Part shown: in pieces, positions 15,701 to 26,481 of the stretch
Numbering within the stretch: position 1 is the stretch's first letter
How the letters are laid out: each line of letters starts with the position of its first letter
NCBI GenBank assembly: GCA_023846275.1
Contig: CM043877.1
Location: 14,987,107 to 15,051,106, forward strand
From: Vanilla planifolia
Lineage: Eukaryota > Streptophyta > Magnoliopsida > Asparagales > Orchidaceae
Direction: 5' to 3'
DNA length: 64,000 nucleotides
The notes under the pieces: model-generated
Database searches by the model: none
Told to the model about the DNA's origin: nothing
Seen by the model: only the letters and a program-made list of their open reading frames with translations
Program-made: the position numbers and the translations under genes

Positions 15701-18700
15701 GTGGAATTTCTTTAAAGCCCAAAAGCACTACGAAGTGGGGCACCTTGTTGACTACCAAAGAAAGGGGACAATAAAACTAAATTTATCATAAAAATATAAT
15801 TTAGTTAAAAGCAAATGACCAATAAAAAAAATCATATGAATAAGAAAGAGTGCATTATATGATTTTATATTCCATGTATGTTTCATAATTATGTGATATG
15901 CAAACAATAAACCATAAGGAATTTCTTGACGGTTGAGAAGTACTAAGAAATGAGGTACCTCACTAACTGTCAAAGAAAGGGGCAATAAGATTGAGCGCCA
16001 TAAGAATACAATTTGGTTAAAAGGAACTGACCAATCATAAAGATTATATAAAAAAGAACAAGAGTATTGCACAACTTCGTATTCCATTTGCATTTCATAA
16101 TTATTTGGTTTACAAATAATAAATGTTGGGGAGTTTCATATAAACTGAGAAGTACTACAAAGCAAGGAACTTTACTAACTGGCAAAAGAAAGGGTTAACA
16201 AGACTGTGCCAAGAGCAAGAGTATAATTTGATTAAGAAAAAATGATCAATAAGAAAGACTATATGAAGAATAAAGAAAGTAATGAATGACTTCACACTTC
16301 ATGTATGTTTTGTGCTTGAATGCTATAGAAATAAAGAAAATCTGCACTTTCCAATGACTAAAAGAAAGAGTGAGAGAGAGAGAGAAGAAAGAAGAGTACG
16401 TGAGGAGCAAGCTCAACAATTGACATCATCAAAGCTGTCAAAACCATCAAAGATCACTTCAATTAACATTTCTATAAAACCAGGTAAGGATAAGAAGAGG
16501 AGAAAGGGGTATAAGGAAGGGAGAGAGAGTGAGAGAGATTGGCTATCACTTATGGACATGATTTCAATTAAGAGATTAAAAAGAGGCAACCAAGCAAAGA
16601 GAGAGATAAGAAAGGAAGAGCAAAGATAGAAAGGCAAAACCCAAATAATAAACCAAATGCTTTTATTATAGTTCTTGCATATGTGAAATCGACCAACTTC
16701 TAGTCAATTACAAGATTACCATAGAACAAACATGATCCAATATTCCAATTAGAAGCCCTTTGTGCCAAAAAAATAAAGGTTTTATTCATAATCATGAGCA
16801 ATATACAATCTAAGCACTTTGGCTGTAGTGAAAATTGCCACTTTATTATAAATAACATCTTTCTATTATATAGCATTATCAAAAGAGCCTAAAACATGAT
16901 TAAAAAAAGATCAAAATGAGATTTAAATATTTGACTTTAAAAAAAGGAGTGTATGAGTCAAATGCGAGCACCATGTAATAGCATGCAAACCAAGCATAAT
17001 GTACATTTGCTATCGTTGTGTAAACATGGTAAATAGCATTGCACATTTATGTAAGTGCATTATAATGCTAACAATGCAATAAAATGTTGCATAAAAGGAA
17101 GTATTATAAAGCTTAATCGTAAACAAACAAGACAAGCATACAATGTAGAGAGAGATAAGCCATAAGATTTCAATGCAATGCAAACAACAATAAGATAAAA
17201 GTACGAGTGATATACATGTCCAGCATAATAAGCACAAATCTGAAGGTCTTTATCTACTTGAACAACTTGCTTCAAGTCAATCGGCGTAACTGCGATAAAA
17301 AAAAGTATAATAAGGAAATGATTTGAACAATAAAGAAAAGCACGAGAATAAAGGATAACTTGGTTGCTAAACTAAAGTTATCAGTCAAAGCAATAAATAG
17401 AATTTAATCATGTTTGGAAGTAAATTATGGCATAATGTACATCTGCTACCAAAGCCAAAATGAATTCTAAACATCAATGCCAAGCATCACACTATACACA
17501 GATCAAGTTATATTTACAAGTTTTACGTATCGAACTTTTTTGGCAATTTTTGTTCTTTCACTAGCATTCAAGGTGGTCAAATTTCCTAGCACTTCTAGAT
17601 AACTGGATTGCATAGTTGATGGCAGTACCATTCAATCACTTCAACATTGGATTGCACTCTCCTAAACATCAGTCTTTCTCTCTCTGGATTATGCTATTTT
17701 GTTGCTTTTATGTGAAAACCTCTTATAAAATGAAGATTTCCTGATCATTTTTTTCAAAAATCAACAAAAGTGTAAATTGGAATCTACATAATTAACCAAA
17801 AAAATGCAAGGAAATTAAAGAAATCCTAAAACAGCTATAGCTTGAAAATCCAACATCAGCAAAGAATAGGAAAACTTTTGCGCGAGAGTGGTCATCTTGT
17901 GCTTATTGTGTTTGTAGGGTTGGAGCAATATGTTGATTCAATAGTGCTGAGCAATGTAATCACTTTCTATTGAAAAATTTTTGTTTTTGCACAAAAATAA
18001 AATAATAGACTTGTCCTTCAGTAATTATTAGTCAGTAAAATTAATTCCTAAGTTTAAAAATAAATATTTTAGTTGAATAATATGCAAATTGATTAACAAA
18101 CCACAAAGTTTCATCTAATAAATTTTTTTGGACTAATCTATTTTGTGAGGTACTTATCTTCATGTAGTTCAATTGTATCGACCTGATTTGAATTCATAAT
18201 ATGTCAACACAGTTGAATTAGAGCTTACCAATCCTGAAATTCATGCGAAACATTTTCATGATCATTAAAAACATCAAGGACCAGTCTAACATTCTTTCTT
18301 CCTCCATAATGCAATACAACATTTGAGGGAGAAAATATCCTCTATTTGTAACTCAATTCTCATTCTTCCACCATAGCCAAAAACTACCCTCCTGCTACAC
18401 TACCCAACCTACCAAAAGAAGGAGAAAGCCCCGTCTGCCTATCCTATCTTATTCCAAGGATAATGTACCAGATCTCTCCCCATCTCAAAGGAAAAAGTTT
18501 TTTTTATATGCTTTTCTTACAAATGAATGGAAATAAGAACCCTTACCTTTCATAATAACCTTTTTTGCATAGCATTCAATGATCTCAAAAGACTACATAA
18601 ATATCAACTCTGGGTTTGGCTACCTTATGTTGCCTGCAACAAATAATGAGATAAACTCATCCATTGAGTCATGCCATGCACTCCTATGATAAGAATGCGA

Positions 18701-21700
18701 ATTTTGGAGAATTTTTCTACTTCTCCATTATATGAAATTTTGTTTTAAAAGACAAAAATCCAATTCAAATTTAATAAATGTATAGAATTAATTATTGTCA
18801 TTTGATACCAATAATTGTTGTACATGCATACATTAACAGTACCTTATCTACAAAAGAACAGAAACACTAACTCCTACAAAAAAGGAACAAAAGCTGTATC
18901 CCATAACAACACTCAAAAAACCTAGCGAGTGACTTCTTTTGTAATCATATAATTTCACGTTTTGAGTGACCACTGAACTAAAAAACTTGACCATAACAAA
19001 ATTGGTTGAGAAGTTCCACTCTTATTATCAACCAATTCTCTAATGCATCAATGCAAAAATAAAGAAATAAAAAAGACCACAAACATGGCGCAAACTTTAT
19101 GTAGACCAACGTCAGCTAATATATTTACAGTTAAACATGAAGGAAAGGCCTGATATGCTTTTACATAGAACAACATCATCTAGCCTCATGTATATTTCCT
19201 CCATTCAGTCCAAGGCAACTTTAAGCAACTAAATGAACAGAGAAAAATTCTCCCTTCCACTTTTCATAAACATCCAAATCTACAATCTATTCAAATTTTC
19301 AACTTCTTTGTAATTTTGGTCACCTTCATGCTTGATAACGTGAAGACTATAAAAATTCTTTTTGACTATCAAACTATCCAAAGACTTCATTGAAAAGCTT
19401 AACAAAAAAGAATTCATCAAAAACAAAAAGCTTCCACATTAAACAATGTTTTTTATCAAAATAAAAGCAGTTTCCTCAAGCCAATCATTAATTCCACATG
19501 TTTTAAAATTAAAGCATGTGCTCTCTTTAGCATCCAATCTCCTGAATAAATCCTCAAATAAGTTGCCTCCACTTTATTAGCTGTGTAAATATTTTTAACC
19601 AAACAGAGAATATATATAGAAACCATCTCTGAATATGCTTGTAATCAAATCAAATGTTTATTATATCATAGTACTTCAGCTTTCTTTATTGACTTCACTA
19701 GCAAGCTTCCTCATGAATTGTAATATGTCCTTTAAATTCTGATGCACCTCTACCTTGCTGTTAGAGCTGCCAATATTAGAATGCAACTAGAAAACGTCTG
19801 AACTCTACCCATGTACTCACACTGTCCCCATCTGTAAATTTGAACATTGAATCTAAGGTAGACTTTTGTCTAACTATTTAAACAACAGTTCAAATATGGT
19901 ATCAAAATGGACAAACCATTGTTGAACGGTACAGCCTTATAATGGAATACCTCACATACTAATTTATCTTTTCCCCATAAGAACTTGATAGCATTCTTGA
20001 CCCAATCTTATGGATTTTATGATTATTTGGTCTTTTAACAATACTAAAATTACAGAATAATGAGCAAAGGCAAACTTCAAACAATATTTATCTTCACTTA
20101 CATCCTGATAACTATGAGCACATTAGATTGCTTAGACAAAAATTTTCTTCAAAAATGCAGCTTTGATCTAAAAATCCTTTAAACTTCTGAGACACTTTAT
20201 GGGTTCTTCTACATCTTCCCTGTGACCTCTTATCAGCACAACTCCCACCATGTTGAAACACAAAAATAATAATATTAATGGTACTAATCACTTAAGACAA
20301 TATGGCTTTCAAGATAAAAAGGAGAAAGTTGCTGAACATGATTTAGTTTTGGTCAACAAATTTTTTTTTCATGAAGTAATACTATAACAAATATCATACA
20401 TCAAAATGTATTTCAAACAATCAAAGGATATGCAAGTTCATAGCAATTGAGCACAATATTTTGAATTATGACAAACACTTGATGGGAACGTCCACATTAC
20501 ACTTCTCTAGAAAGTGTAAAACTTCCAGTGGAAAGCAAATATTCATTAAAGAAATTTAGGAGGAAAGAGTGAAGGTGAGTCTTATTGCACTCATATATGA
20601 GGTTTGCAGCCAAAGGAAATAATGATAAAATATAAAAGTACTATATGATTCTCCTAGATAGTATCAAAGCTAAAACGAAGCAATTAACATTTGAGATAGG
20701 AAGGAAAGCATGCCTTTTTTCATGCATTCAATGATATGATCACTTGTGAATTGCTCTTCTTCTCCCCTTCTCTCTACCATCACTTTTCGGTAATCTTCTA
20801 ACATTAAAGGTGCCAAAGCCTTTGTTGGATACTGTTGAAAAAAAAAACACTAAGAAAAATAAAGTTCATCAAATAGCATTCTTAAATTCCACAGGAAAAC
20901 AAGAAATGAACCATGACTATGCTTAAAACATATTTAACAACTACAAAGATTCACAAGCAATCACATACATCACCAAACATGACAACAAAGAAAAAATAAA
21001 CTATCTAATTATGTACAATGGTTTAAAATTTAATTTCTATGGGTTAAGAATTTCACAATGTGCAAAGGGAATAGTGCTGAAAATTACATAAAAATATAAA
21101 AACTTCAAGCATTTCTCAATATCACATGATAAACAGATATTAAAAGGTTATTATTCTATTTTTATGATGTTTTAAGTCCTAGCTCTAATCAATCAACACT
21201 TAAAAGCTCTGCATTAATTGCACTCCTAGTTCTAATCACTTAGAAACACATGCAAATTCATTAGTCAATACATTTTTAAGGTAAATTATCATCAAATATA
21301 CCCTAGTGGGCTCACTAACATTTGAATATTGCATAGCCTTGATCATAAGAATAGTTACTAGGAATCTAAAACTTAAATTGAGAACACATGTTCCAAAATC
21401 ATAATAAATAACTAGCACGATTCTCGATTTGCATGTCATATGCCTTAAATGGTACATGATAGGTTATTTTGTAATTTAGTTCCCATCTCTCCTAAGGATG
21501 AAACGATTGTGCTTAAATGATGGGGTTAATGTTTCAAAACTAAGTCATTCCTAAGATAACCCTAGCATCCAATGTATAAAACATCCAAAATGCAACAATC
21601 ATGTATTTAAAGTGCTTCTTTATGCATGGAGAGACTACAAACATGCAAATGCAAACAATGAGCATTTGTATGCTATTCATATGTTAAAACACTAACTTCA

Positions 21701-23786
21701 GCCCATAATAAGAGATCCTTCCATACAAAATCATAAACATAAAGTTAAAGATTGTCAATGCAAAAATCAATGAATAAGGAAAAAGGCTCAGCTAAAAATC
21801 CAACAGTACCCCGATCCAACCTTGAGAATGGCAATTAGTTTGAGAAATCTATGGGATAGGAAATTGATCAAGACATTCACACATTAGTCAACTAAGAACA
21901 CTAAGACAACTCATTAGTCAAGACATTTTAAGTTATGTTATCATCAAACTTACCCTAGTTGGCTCATAAGGCTAACCTTTGAATATTGTAGAGCTTTGAT
22001 CATAAGAATAGTGAACAAAAATACAAAACCTAAAGTGAGGACCTATGTTCCAAAATCATAATATATAACTCATGCAATTGTTTTTTTCAATGCCATATGC
22101 TTAAAATGTTTGGATTTTAGTTCTTAAAATCACCTCAATATCCAATGTAAAACATCCAGAATGCACAATCAACATGTAAAGTACTTCTATATGCATGGAG
22201 AGACTAAAAACATCCAAATGCAAACATTGAGCATCTTTGTATGCTATTCATATGTCAAAATACAAACTTCAGCCTATGTTAAGAGAATCTTCTATACAAA
22301 GAATCTTCTATACAAAATCCTAAACATAAAGTTAAAGATGGAATCAACAAAAGAAATCAATGAATAAGGAAAAAGATCCCAGCTAAAAATCCAATAGTAT
22401 CCTTATCCAACCATGAGAATGGTGGTTAGATTGGAGAGATCTGTAAGATAGGAATTTGATCTGGTAGGTTTCCATTTTAGGCAATACATAATATGCATGG
22501 ATATTTCCATGAAACTAAACAGAGAGGTTATAAAGAATATATTAATAATAATACTTCATATAAGTTCTATAAAACTTGCAAAATTGGAAGCAAAAGATAA
22601 AGCATGCTAAAGAAGAAAGATTATTTGTAAACTTACAGACATAAAAATTGGCCCATTGTATCCACAAACTTCTGTGAAGTATGGAAGGGCTCCAACATGA
22701 TCTAGATGACTGTTATCCAAGTCATAACAACATAATAAGTACAATTATGCATGCTTCGCACAGTACCGAATTATAAAAAAACACTACAGAACATTGATAA
22801 GGCCAAAAAAATCACAATTCTATGGTACTGAATGAAGAGCTGAGCATTGGCAGCGCATTCTAGCTTTAGCAATAAAAAAATGGTCAACCCTAACTTTTCG
22901 AATGTCTTTTTTCCTTTTGAGAACATGTTGCAATGAAAGCTGGACCTTCAGTCTGTTGGTGTGCACTTAAAAATTTTCTTCTTTTTTTCCTTTTTTTCTT
23001 TTTTACAAACACAATGAAATGAAACTGTGCAAAGGGATTTTCAGAGTTTATTGAAATTAATAAAGGTTAACTCGGGCATCATTTTTTGAAAACACTTTAT
23101 AACACCACCAGAATGGGAGTAAGGGTTCTTTGTTGTGGAAGACAATAGACAAGCGAGCTCAATCAAAAACTTATAATTTACTTGCTTTTTGTTGAGAAAA
23201 ATGAAACAACAGAACCTCGTATTACAATGGGAGCATCATCCACCGATACAAAATAACTCAAAAAAGATAAAAAGGAAAATACAGGGACATTCACTTCGCA
23301 TTTTCTACTCTTAATCTACTCACATTCCTCCAGTTGATGAGAAACAGCTCCAGTAAAACCCTGACTAAATTCATGTCCTATAAACAATCTATCGTAATAA
23401 GAATTACAGACACAAAATAGAAGGACGCAGCCAATCGCAAACAAAATAAGCATCGTCTCAACTCACAAGTGGGTAATTACGATGCAAGTGAGAGCCGAGT
23501 TGAAATCACCCTTTTCACAAATTTTGGAGAAGTCAGGGTAGCGGCGGTTATCGAGGTGCCCCATGTGCATTCCACAGTCAAACATGATGCGCCTGCCGCC
23601 CATCGACACTAACACGCAGCTCTTGCCCACCTCCTGCCCCGCACCTACGAGGATCAGCAAGAAAACAGAATCCGAATTACTTCTTTTACTCCTTATGGGC
23701 AAAATAGGGAGAGGAGACAGAACGACGGCATGAAACTTCGAGCATGAATGGGAATGCTTGCCTAGGACCAGACACTCGATCGCCAT
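696..23786 (-). CDS. CPSF73-II: CPSF73-II / Integrator subunit 11 homolog, 5' nine exons (3' end beyond window)
   Basis: Metallo-beta-lactamase/beta-CASP RNA endonuclease of the INTS11 (CPSF73-like) family, which cleaves the 3' ends of snRNA and other nuclear transcripts. Coding exons on the minus strand: 23762-23786, 23467-23644, 22637-22709, 20714-20831, 17216-17289, 10826-10962, 3221-3284, 2338-2403, 696-765. They sum to 805 nt and every junction keeps frame. Visible zinc-site motifs: Asp31 in [14 protein letters not shown] at 67-72 (split by intron 2), His156 in AYYAGH and Asp177 in YTGDYN. The start MAIECLVLG matches the plant family start. Family members are about 600 residues, so most of the beta-CASP domain and the C-terminal part lie left of position 1. 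Introns 1 and 4 use GC donors. Introns reach 7.5 kb. Assignment to type II rather than CPSF73-I rests on remembered plant sequences. Confidence 0.93.
766..2337 (-). other. CPSF73-II intron 8, mostly a tandem repeat
   Basis: About 1.57 kb between exons 8 and 9. Nearly all of it from about 965 to 2090 is a diverged tandem array, listed separately. Confidence 0.85.
965..2090. repeat. Diverged tandem repeat, about 375-385 bp unit, roughly three copies
   Basis: The word gatatcaataattaat recurs at about 1107, 1480 and 1864. A second anchor, near tcacaatcaatgctcct, recurs at about 980, 1280, 1663 and, more weakly, 2045. Intervening text also lines up, for example gcatttaatgtg followed by gggcaccac or gggcaccat near 1355 and 1732. 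Short ORFs here are accidental. Confidence 0.85.
2338..2403 (-). CDS. CPSF73-II: CPSF73-II exon 8
   Basis: Acceptor tttttag, donor gtactt. Encodes [20 protein letters not shown] plus AQ, 22 whole codons. It is the start of the beta-CASP region. Confidence 0.92.
2404..3220 (-). other. CPSF73-II intron 7
   Basis: 817 bp, AT-rich. A 70-codon minus-strand ORF at 2840-3052 has no recognisable homology and begins and ends inside the intron. Nothing else is supported. Confidence 0.8.
3221..3284 (-). CDS. CPSF73-II: CPSF73-II exon 7
   Basis: Acceptor tttgaag, donor gtaagt. Encodes (E)[16 protein letters not shown], then EFLKA, a signature stretch of the CPSF73/INTS11 family. Confidence 0.92.
4925..6760 (+). 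mobile_element. Decayed L1-type LINE: end of reverse transcriptase through RNase H
   Basis: Plus-strand reading frames, broken by stops, match the 3' half of plant L1 elements. Around 4940-5020 comes the [10 protein letters not shown]...KYLDI region. From 5065 a long readable stretch follows: [17 protein letters not shown], then [16 protein letters not shown], then [13 protein letters not shown], where three former Trp codons look like stops. From about 6355 an RNase H domain reads [55 protein letters not shown], keeping the three acidic residues, with in-frame stops between blocks. A final HSKRG...NSVVN.IAKA lies near 6685-6735. The element is antisense to the host gene and is not functional. 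Confidence 0.75.
7370..7415. repeat. Microsatellite (AC)n then (AT)n
   Basis: AC run at 7370-7382 and an uninterrupted AT run at about 7391-7414, inside CPSF73-II intron 6. Confidence 0.95.
8085..8440. repeat. Diverged tandem duplication, about 175 bp unit
   Basis: The segment starting ttatggttttgatctcc near 8102 resembles ttatgatttaaatcttcc near 8267. The pairing continues through a cytosine/thymine-rich stretch to tgcacaagtcc versus tgcatgaactcg. Confidence 0.5.
10165..10208. repeat. Two-copy 19-bp tandem repeat
   Basis: The unit attcaaaaaataaatccaa occurs twice back to back. Confidence 0.9.
10826..10962 (-). CDS. CPSF73-II: CPSF73-II exon 6
   Basis: Acceptor accaaag, donor gtatgg. Encodes [20 protein letters not shown], then [13 protein letters not shown] to LLITE. 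Contains the Asp177 metal-ligand motif. Confidence 0.93.
12478..12700. repeat. GA-rich purine tract (copy 1)
   Basis: About 220 bp almost purely purine on the plus strand (gagagagaaagaaaa style). It is shared with 15130-15345 through the large duplication. Confidence 0.9.
13130..13290. repeat. Short minisatellite, about 50-bp unit
   Basis: Variants of a unit containing tgcattacatgttgagcaag and a following cattg-rich stretch recur about three times. The segment lies in the part of copy 1 that is missing from copy 2. Confidence 0.6.
13757..15890. repeat. Large direct duplication, copy 2
   Basis: Colinear with 11153-13750 and diverged by many substitutions and small indels. Near 15640 it jumps directly to the part corresponding to 13505, so it lacks about 400 bp present in copy 1. 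All ORFs inside lie in low-complexity sequence. Confidence 0.88.
15130..15345. repeat. GA-rich purine tract (copy 2)
   Basis: Counterpart of 12478-12700. It gives long spurious ORFs on both strands (Arg/Glu/Lys-rich forward, Ser/Leu/Phe-rich reverse). Confidence 0.9.
15645..16320. repeat. Tandem array of a 200-245 bp sub-unit
   Basis: Units begin at about 15645, 15896 and 16126, and a fourth copy lies at 13505-13750 at the end of duplication copy 1. Each carries a stretch resembling tttctttaaa...aagcactac.aagtggggcacc, then actaaagaaaggg, then ttccatgtatg near its end. Overlapping minus-strand ORFs at 15752-16185 are products of this periodicity. Confidence 0.75.
16360..16630. repeat. Third purine-rich tract
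   Basis: GA-rich sequence with two denser blocks near 16365-16400 and 16490-16545. It lies just beyond the 200-245 bp array. Confidence 0.8.
17216..17289 (-). CDS. CPSF73-II: CPSF73-II exon 5
   Basis: Acceptor atcgcag, donor gtatat. Encodes [20 protein letters not shown] to YYAGH, ending at the zinc-ligand His156 in phase 0. Confidence 0.92.
17290..20713 (-). other. CPSF73-II intron 4 (3.4 kb, GC-AG)
   Basis: AT-rich. No gene, clear mobile element or array was recognised. It starts with the non-standard donor gcatgc and ends atcgcag. Confidence 0.75.
20714..20831 (-). CDS. CPSF73-II: CPSF73-II exon 4
   Basis: Acceptor caacag. Encodes [20 protein letters not shown] to IIECMKK plus one base. 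The exon ends AAAAAAG, followed by gcatgc (GC donor). The next exon restores [10 protein letters not shown]. Confidence 0.9.
20832..22636 (-). other. CPSF73-II intron 3 (1.8 kb)
   Basis: Its distal two thirds is a two-copy direct repeat, listed separately. The rest is AT-rich without recognisable features. Confidence 0.85.
21245..22475. repeat. Two-copy direct repeat, about 600 bp unit
   Basis: Copy 1 is about 21245-21870 and copy 2 about 21880-22475. Paired landmarks: cattagtcaa..acattt, tttgaatattg, tgatcataagaatagt, tatgcatggagagactac/aaa, catccaaatgcaaac or catgcaaatgcaaac, gctattcatatgt, aacataaagttaaaga, aatgaataaggaaaaag and tccaacc.tgagaatgg. Confidence 0.9.
22637..22709 (-). CDS. 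CPSF73-II: CPSF73-II exon 3
   Basis: Acceptor aacag, donor gtaagt. Completes HFHLDH and encodes [20 protein letters not shown] to FMS. Contains the second metallo-beta-lactamase motif. Confidence 0.93.
22710..23466 (-). other. CPSF73-II intron 2
   Basis: 757 bp and AT-rich, with a poly-pyrimidine stretch near 22977-23006. It interrupts the HFHLDH motif codons. No other feature was seen. Confidence 0.85.
23467..23644 (-). CDS. CPSF73-II: CPSF73-II exon 2
   Basis: Acceptor tcgtag then GTGCGGGG. Encodes [11 protein letters not shown] through FDCGMHMG to CIVITH plus two bases of Phe68. The donor is gtgagt. Confidence 0.92.
23645..23761 (-). other. CPSF73-II intron 1, GC-AG type
   Basis: 117-bp intron running from gcaagc to tcgtag on the minus strand. 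It is required to join VLG to AGQEVGK. Confidence 0.85.
23762..23786 (-). CDS. CPSF73-II: CPSF73-II exon 1
   Basis: Encodes MAIECLVL plus the first base of Gly9. The ATG complement is at 23784-23786. The exon ends CTAG and is followed by gcaagc, a GC donor. No GT donor gives the conserved VLGAGQE junction. Confidence 0.85.
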
Positions 23787-26448
23787 GGACGTTTGAAGAA
23801 CATAAAATGCTCAACTTCTCAAGGGTTTCACTGCACTAAAAGAAGACCAAGGCAGTCGCAGCGAAGTAAGCTCGCCCAGCGACGACGAGGCGGAACCTGG
23901 ACGGCTCTTTGAACGTTAATCGCAACTGGAATTTAAAGTGTTCACTTTATTCGTTTAATTTTTTTAAAAAAAACCTATATATATATATTCAATGAATTTG
24001 GATTAATCATCTTTTCAAATTTTAATTAAAAACAATTATACACCATAAACACATTTTAAAATTTTATTAAAGTATTCAACACAACTTAAAGATCTCAACT
24101 AATTCTTATATTTGTTCAAACATTTAACTAAGTTTCAAAGAATATATTTGATAGATTTTTTAAATTACATTATGTTAAAAATTAAATGAAAATCAATCGT
24201 GTTTGTTATTATGGTATTTATGATGAGAAATTTTAAAATTATCATAGATTTATAGATAACAATTGTTGTCGGTTGTTAGTTAAAATTATTATTGACAGAG
24301 ACAATTTTATAGTCTTTTAGTTAAAAGAGAAAATTGTTGTAATTTTTTCATATAATATGTATGATAAATTTTGAAACATACAATATAAATTCATTATCTG
24401 CTCTTCATTTTTTGAGCTTTGAACATTGCATGACTTCTTACAATGACAAAGATAACAATGGTAGCTCGATGTGACTCTTTAAGCGAAGGTCTAGTAGACA
24501 CATTGATAAAAAGTGGAGACAATGTTGGATAGTTTAGTGATGTTGTTGGATGCGACCAAAAGCCAATATTGTGCAAAAATATTATTTGGTCATAAAATTA
24601 TAACTACATCATCTTCCATATGTTTTTGTGATGAGTTGTTGTTCAGGGATACCAATCACGTTAATATACAAAGTTGAGTTCAACTAGAATAATTATAAAG
24701 AACATTTTATAAGCTAAGAATAAACAATGAGATAATGCCAAATCTATAAATTTCTTATATCAATGATTGTAATCTTTGAACAATTATTCAAAATTATGAT
24801 ATAAAGAAATTATTTATTTGTGTATATAATAAAATTATAATAAAGCCATGGCATACAAGGCATAAACTATATGACATATTGTAGATTTCATAATGAAAGT
24901 CAAGTTATCAAAAAAATTAAAATATTTAAAAATACGAAAAAATAAATATATGGTTTGATAGTTCCAAGTTAAGACATCTTACTCTTTCCAAAACCTTCAA
25001 CCTCCATAAATGCAGTTTCACCCAAGTGCCCAAGGGCAATTTCACGAGTGATCAATTGAAGTTTCATGAGAGAGTGGCCTCGTCAACAGTGAGGACATTG
25101 ATCACCATTGATATTTTGAGGGAATCAAGGATTGGGTGAAGTTGCTACATTCATCAAATCAAGATGAACTTAGTTAATGATGAAATTTACTAAACTAAAT
25201 AATATTGATCTTTGCTGGCAATGGCCAAAAAGCCATGTAATCATGTTTGCCTATGAAATGAGCCTAATGGCCAATAGGTTACAAATTTGATAATTGTCAT
25301 AATAGAAGTGACTAGTGGCCAATAGGTCACATGATTGAGATTTGTCATCATGACCAATGTTAGCTACTAATGAGCCACATTATTGAGCTTTAATGTAAAA
25401 AAATATTCAATTAAAATATTGAAATTAAAAGAATATAGGTGTATATTTTTATTAATTAAGTAAATTGAAAAGAAAATACTCACTATTTAGAGAGAGAGTT
25501 AGAGCACCAACACAAATATTGTAAGATTTACTTAATTAATTGAAAATATACATTACTAAATGAGATCATGTTAAAGAAAAGAAAAAATAAAAGTAATTTA
25601 GATTTATATGTGCATACTATTTATTCACAATTTAGATAGTTCCTTATAACATATTATTCTTACTAAGTAATATATTGTTTGTTACTTCATGTGCAGTTTA
25701 TTGATTTATTATATGGTGGTTGTACTTGCAATAATTTAAATTGTATTTATAAGCATATATTTTATTATTATATTTTTTATTAAACTTGTGATGATTAGTT
25801 CAACATACTTTTAATATTAATATTTCAAGTATATGAGTCAAAACATTAGGAAGAACGTCAATGAACACAACTCCTAAATAACGTAAAAATATAAAATTTT
25901 TGAGATAAATAGTTTTGTAACATATGTTGAGATGCCATGTGATATTTTTGTGCCGTAAATTTGAATGCAACGATAAAATCAATATCATGACATGAGTTTT
26001 GGTTATAGTTTTTAGCTATCTAAGTTGATAGTTGTGAATATAAGTTGTGTGAATGTTATATTGTTGTATGCATGTGTAACTTATTGATGTGACATATTGA
26101 AAAAAATATTAAAATATAGGAAATATCCTATTTGTTTGAAATCTTAAAATTGACAAAATAAAGATTTTAAAAGGATAAAGTTAAATAATTAGAAAAACAG
26201 AGTTATGAAGAGAACGTTTGTCACAAATGTTATTATAAATTAAAACCACCTCACATTGTATTTATATAATAAGTGAAACGAGTGTGTGCAAATCTTATAA
26301 GAGAAAAAAAAGTGAATTGTTGCTTTTAAAATATTTTTATTATTTTTAGATGACATTTATTTTTCAAAAATTCTTTATTAAAATATTTTTTTAGAAAATC
26401 ATCACATTTAAATATATATATATATGTATATATACATATATGTATATA

Positions 26449-26481
<33 letters not shown>

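Larger units (their letters stand above)
10963..17215 (-). other. CPSF73-II intron 5 (6.25 kb), built largely of tandem duplications
   Basis: Contains two direct copies of a 2.1-2.6 kb unit (from 11153 and from 13757), extra copies of a 200-245 bp sub-unit up to about 16320, three GA-rich tracts and a roughly 50-bp minisatellite. These are listed separately. The last 0.6 kb (16640-17215) shows nothing recognisable. Confidence 0.85.
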
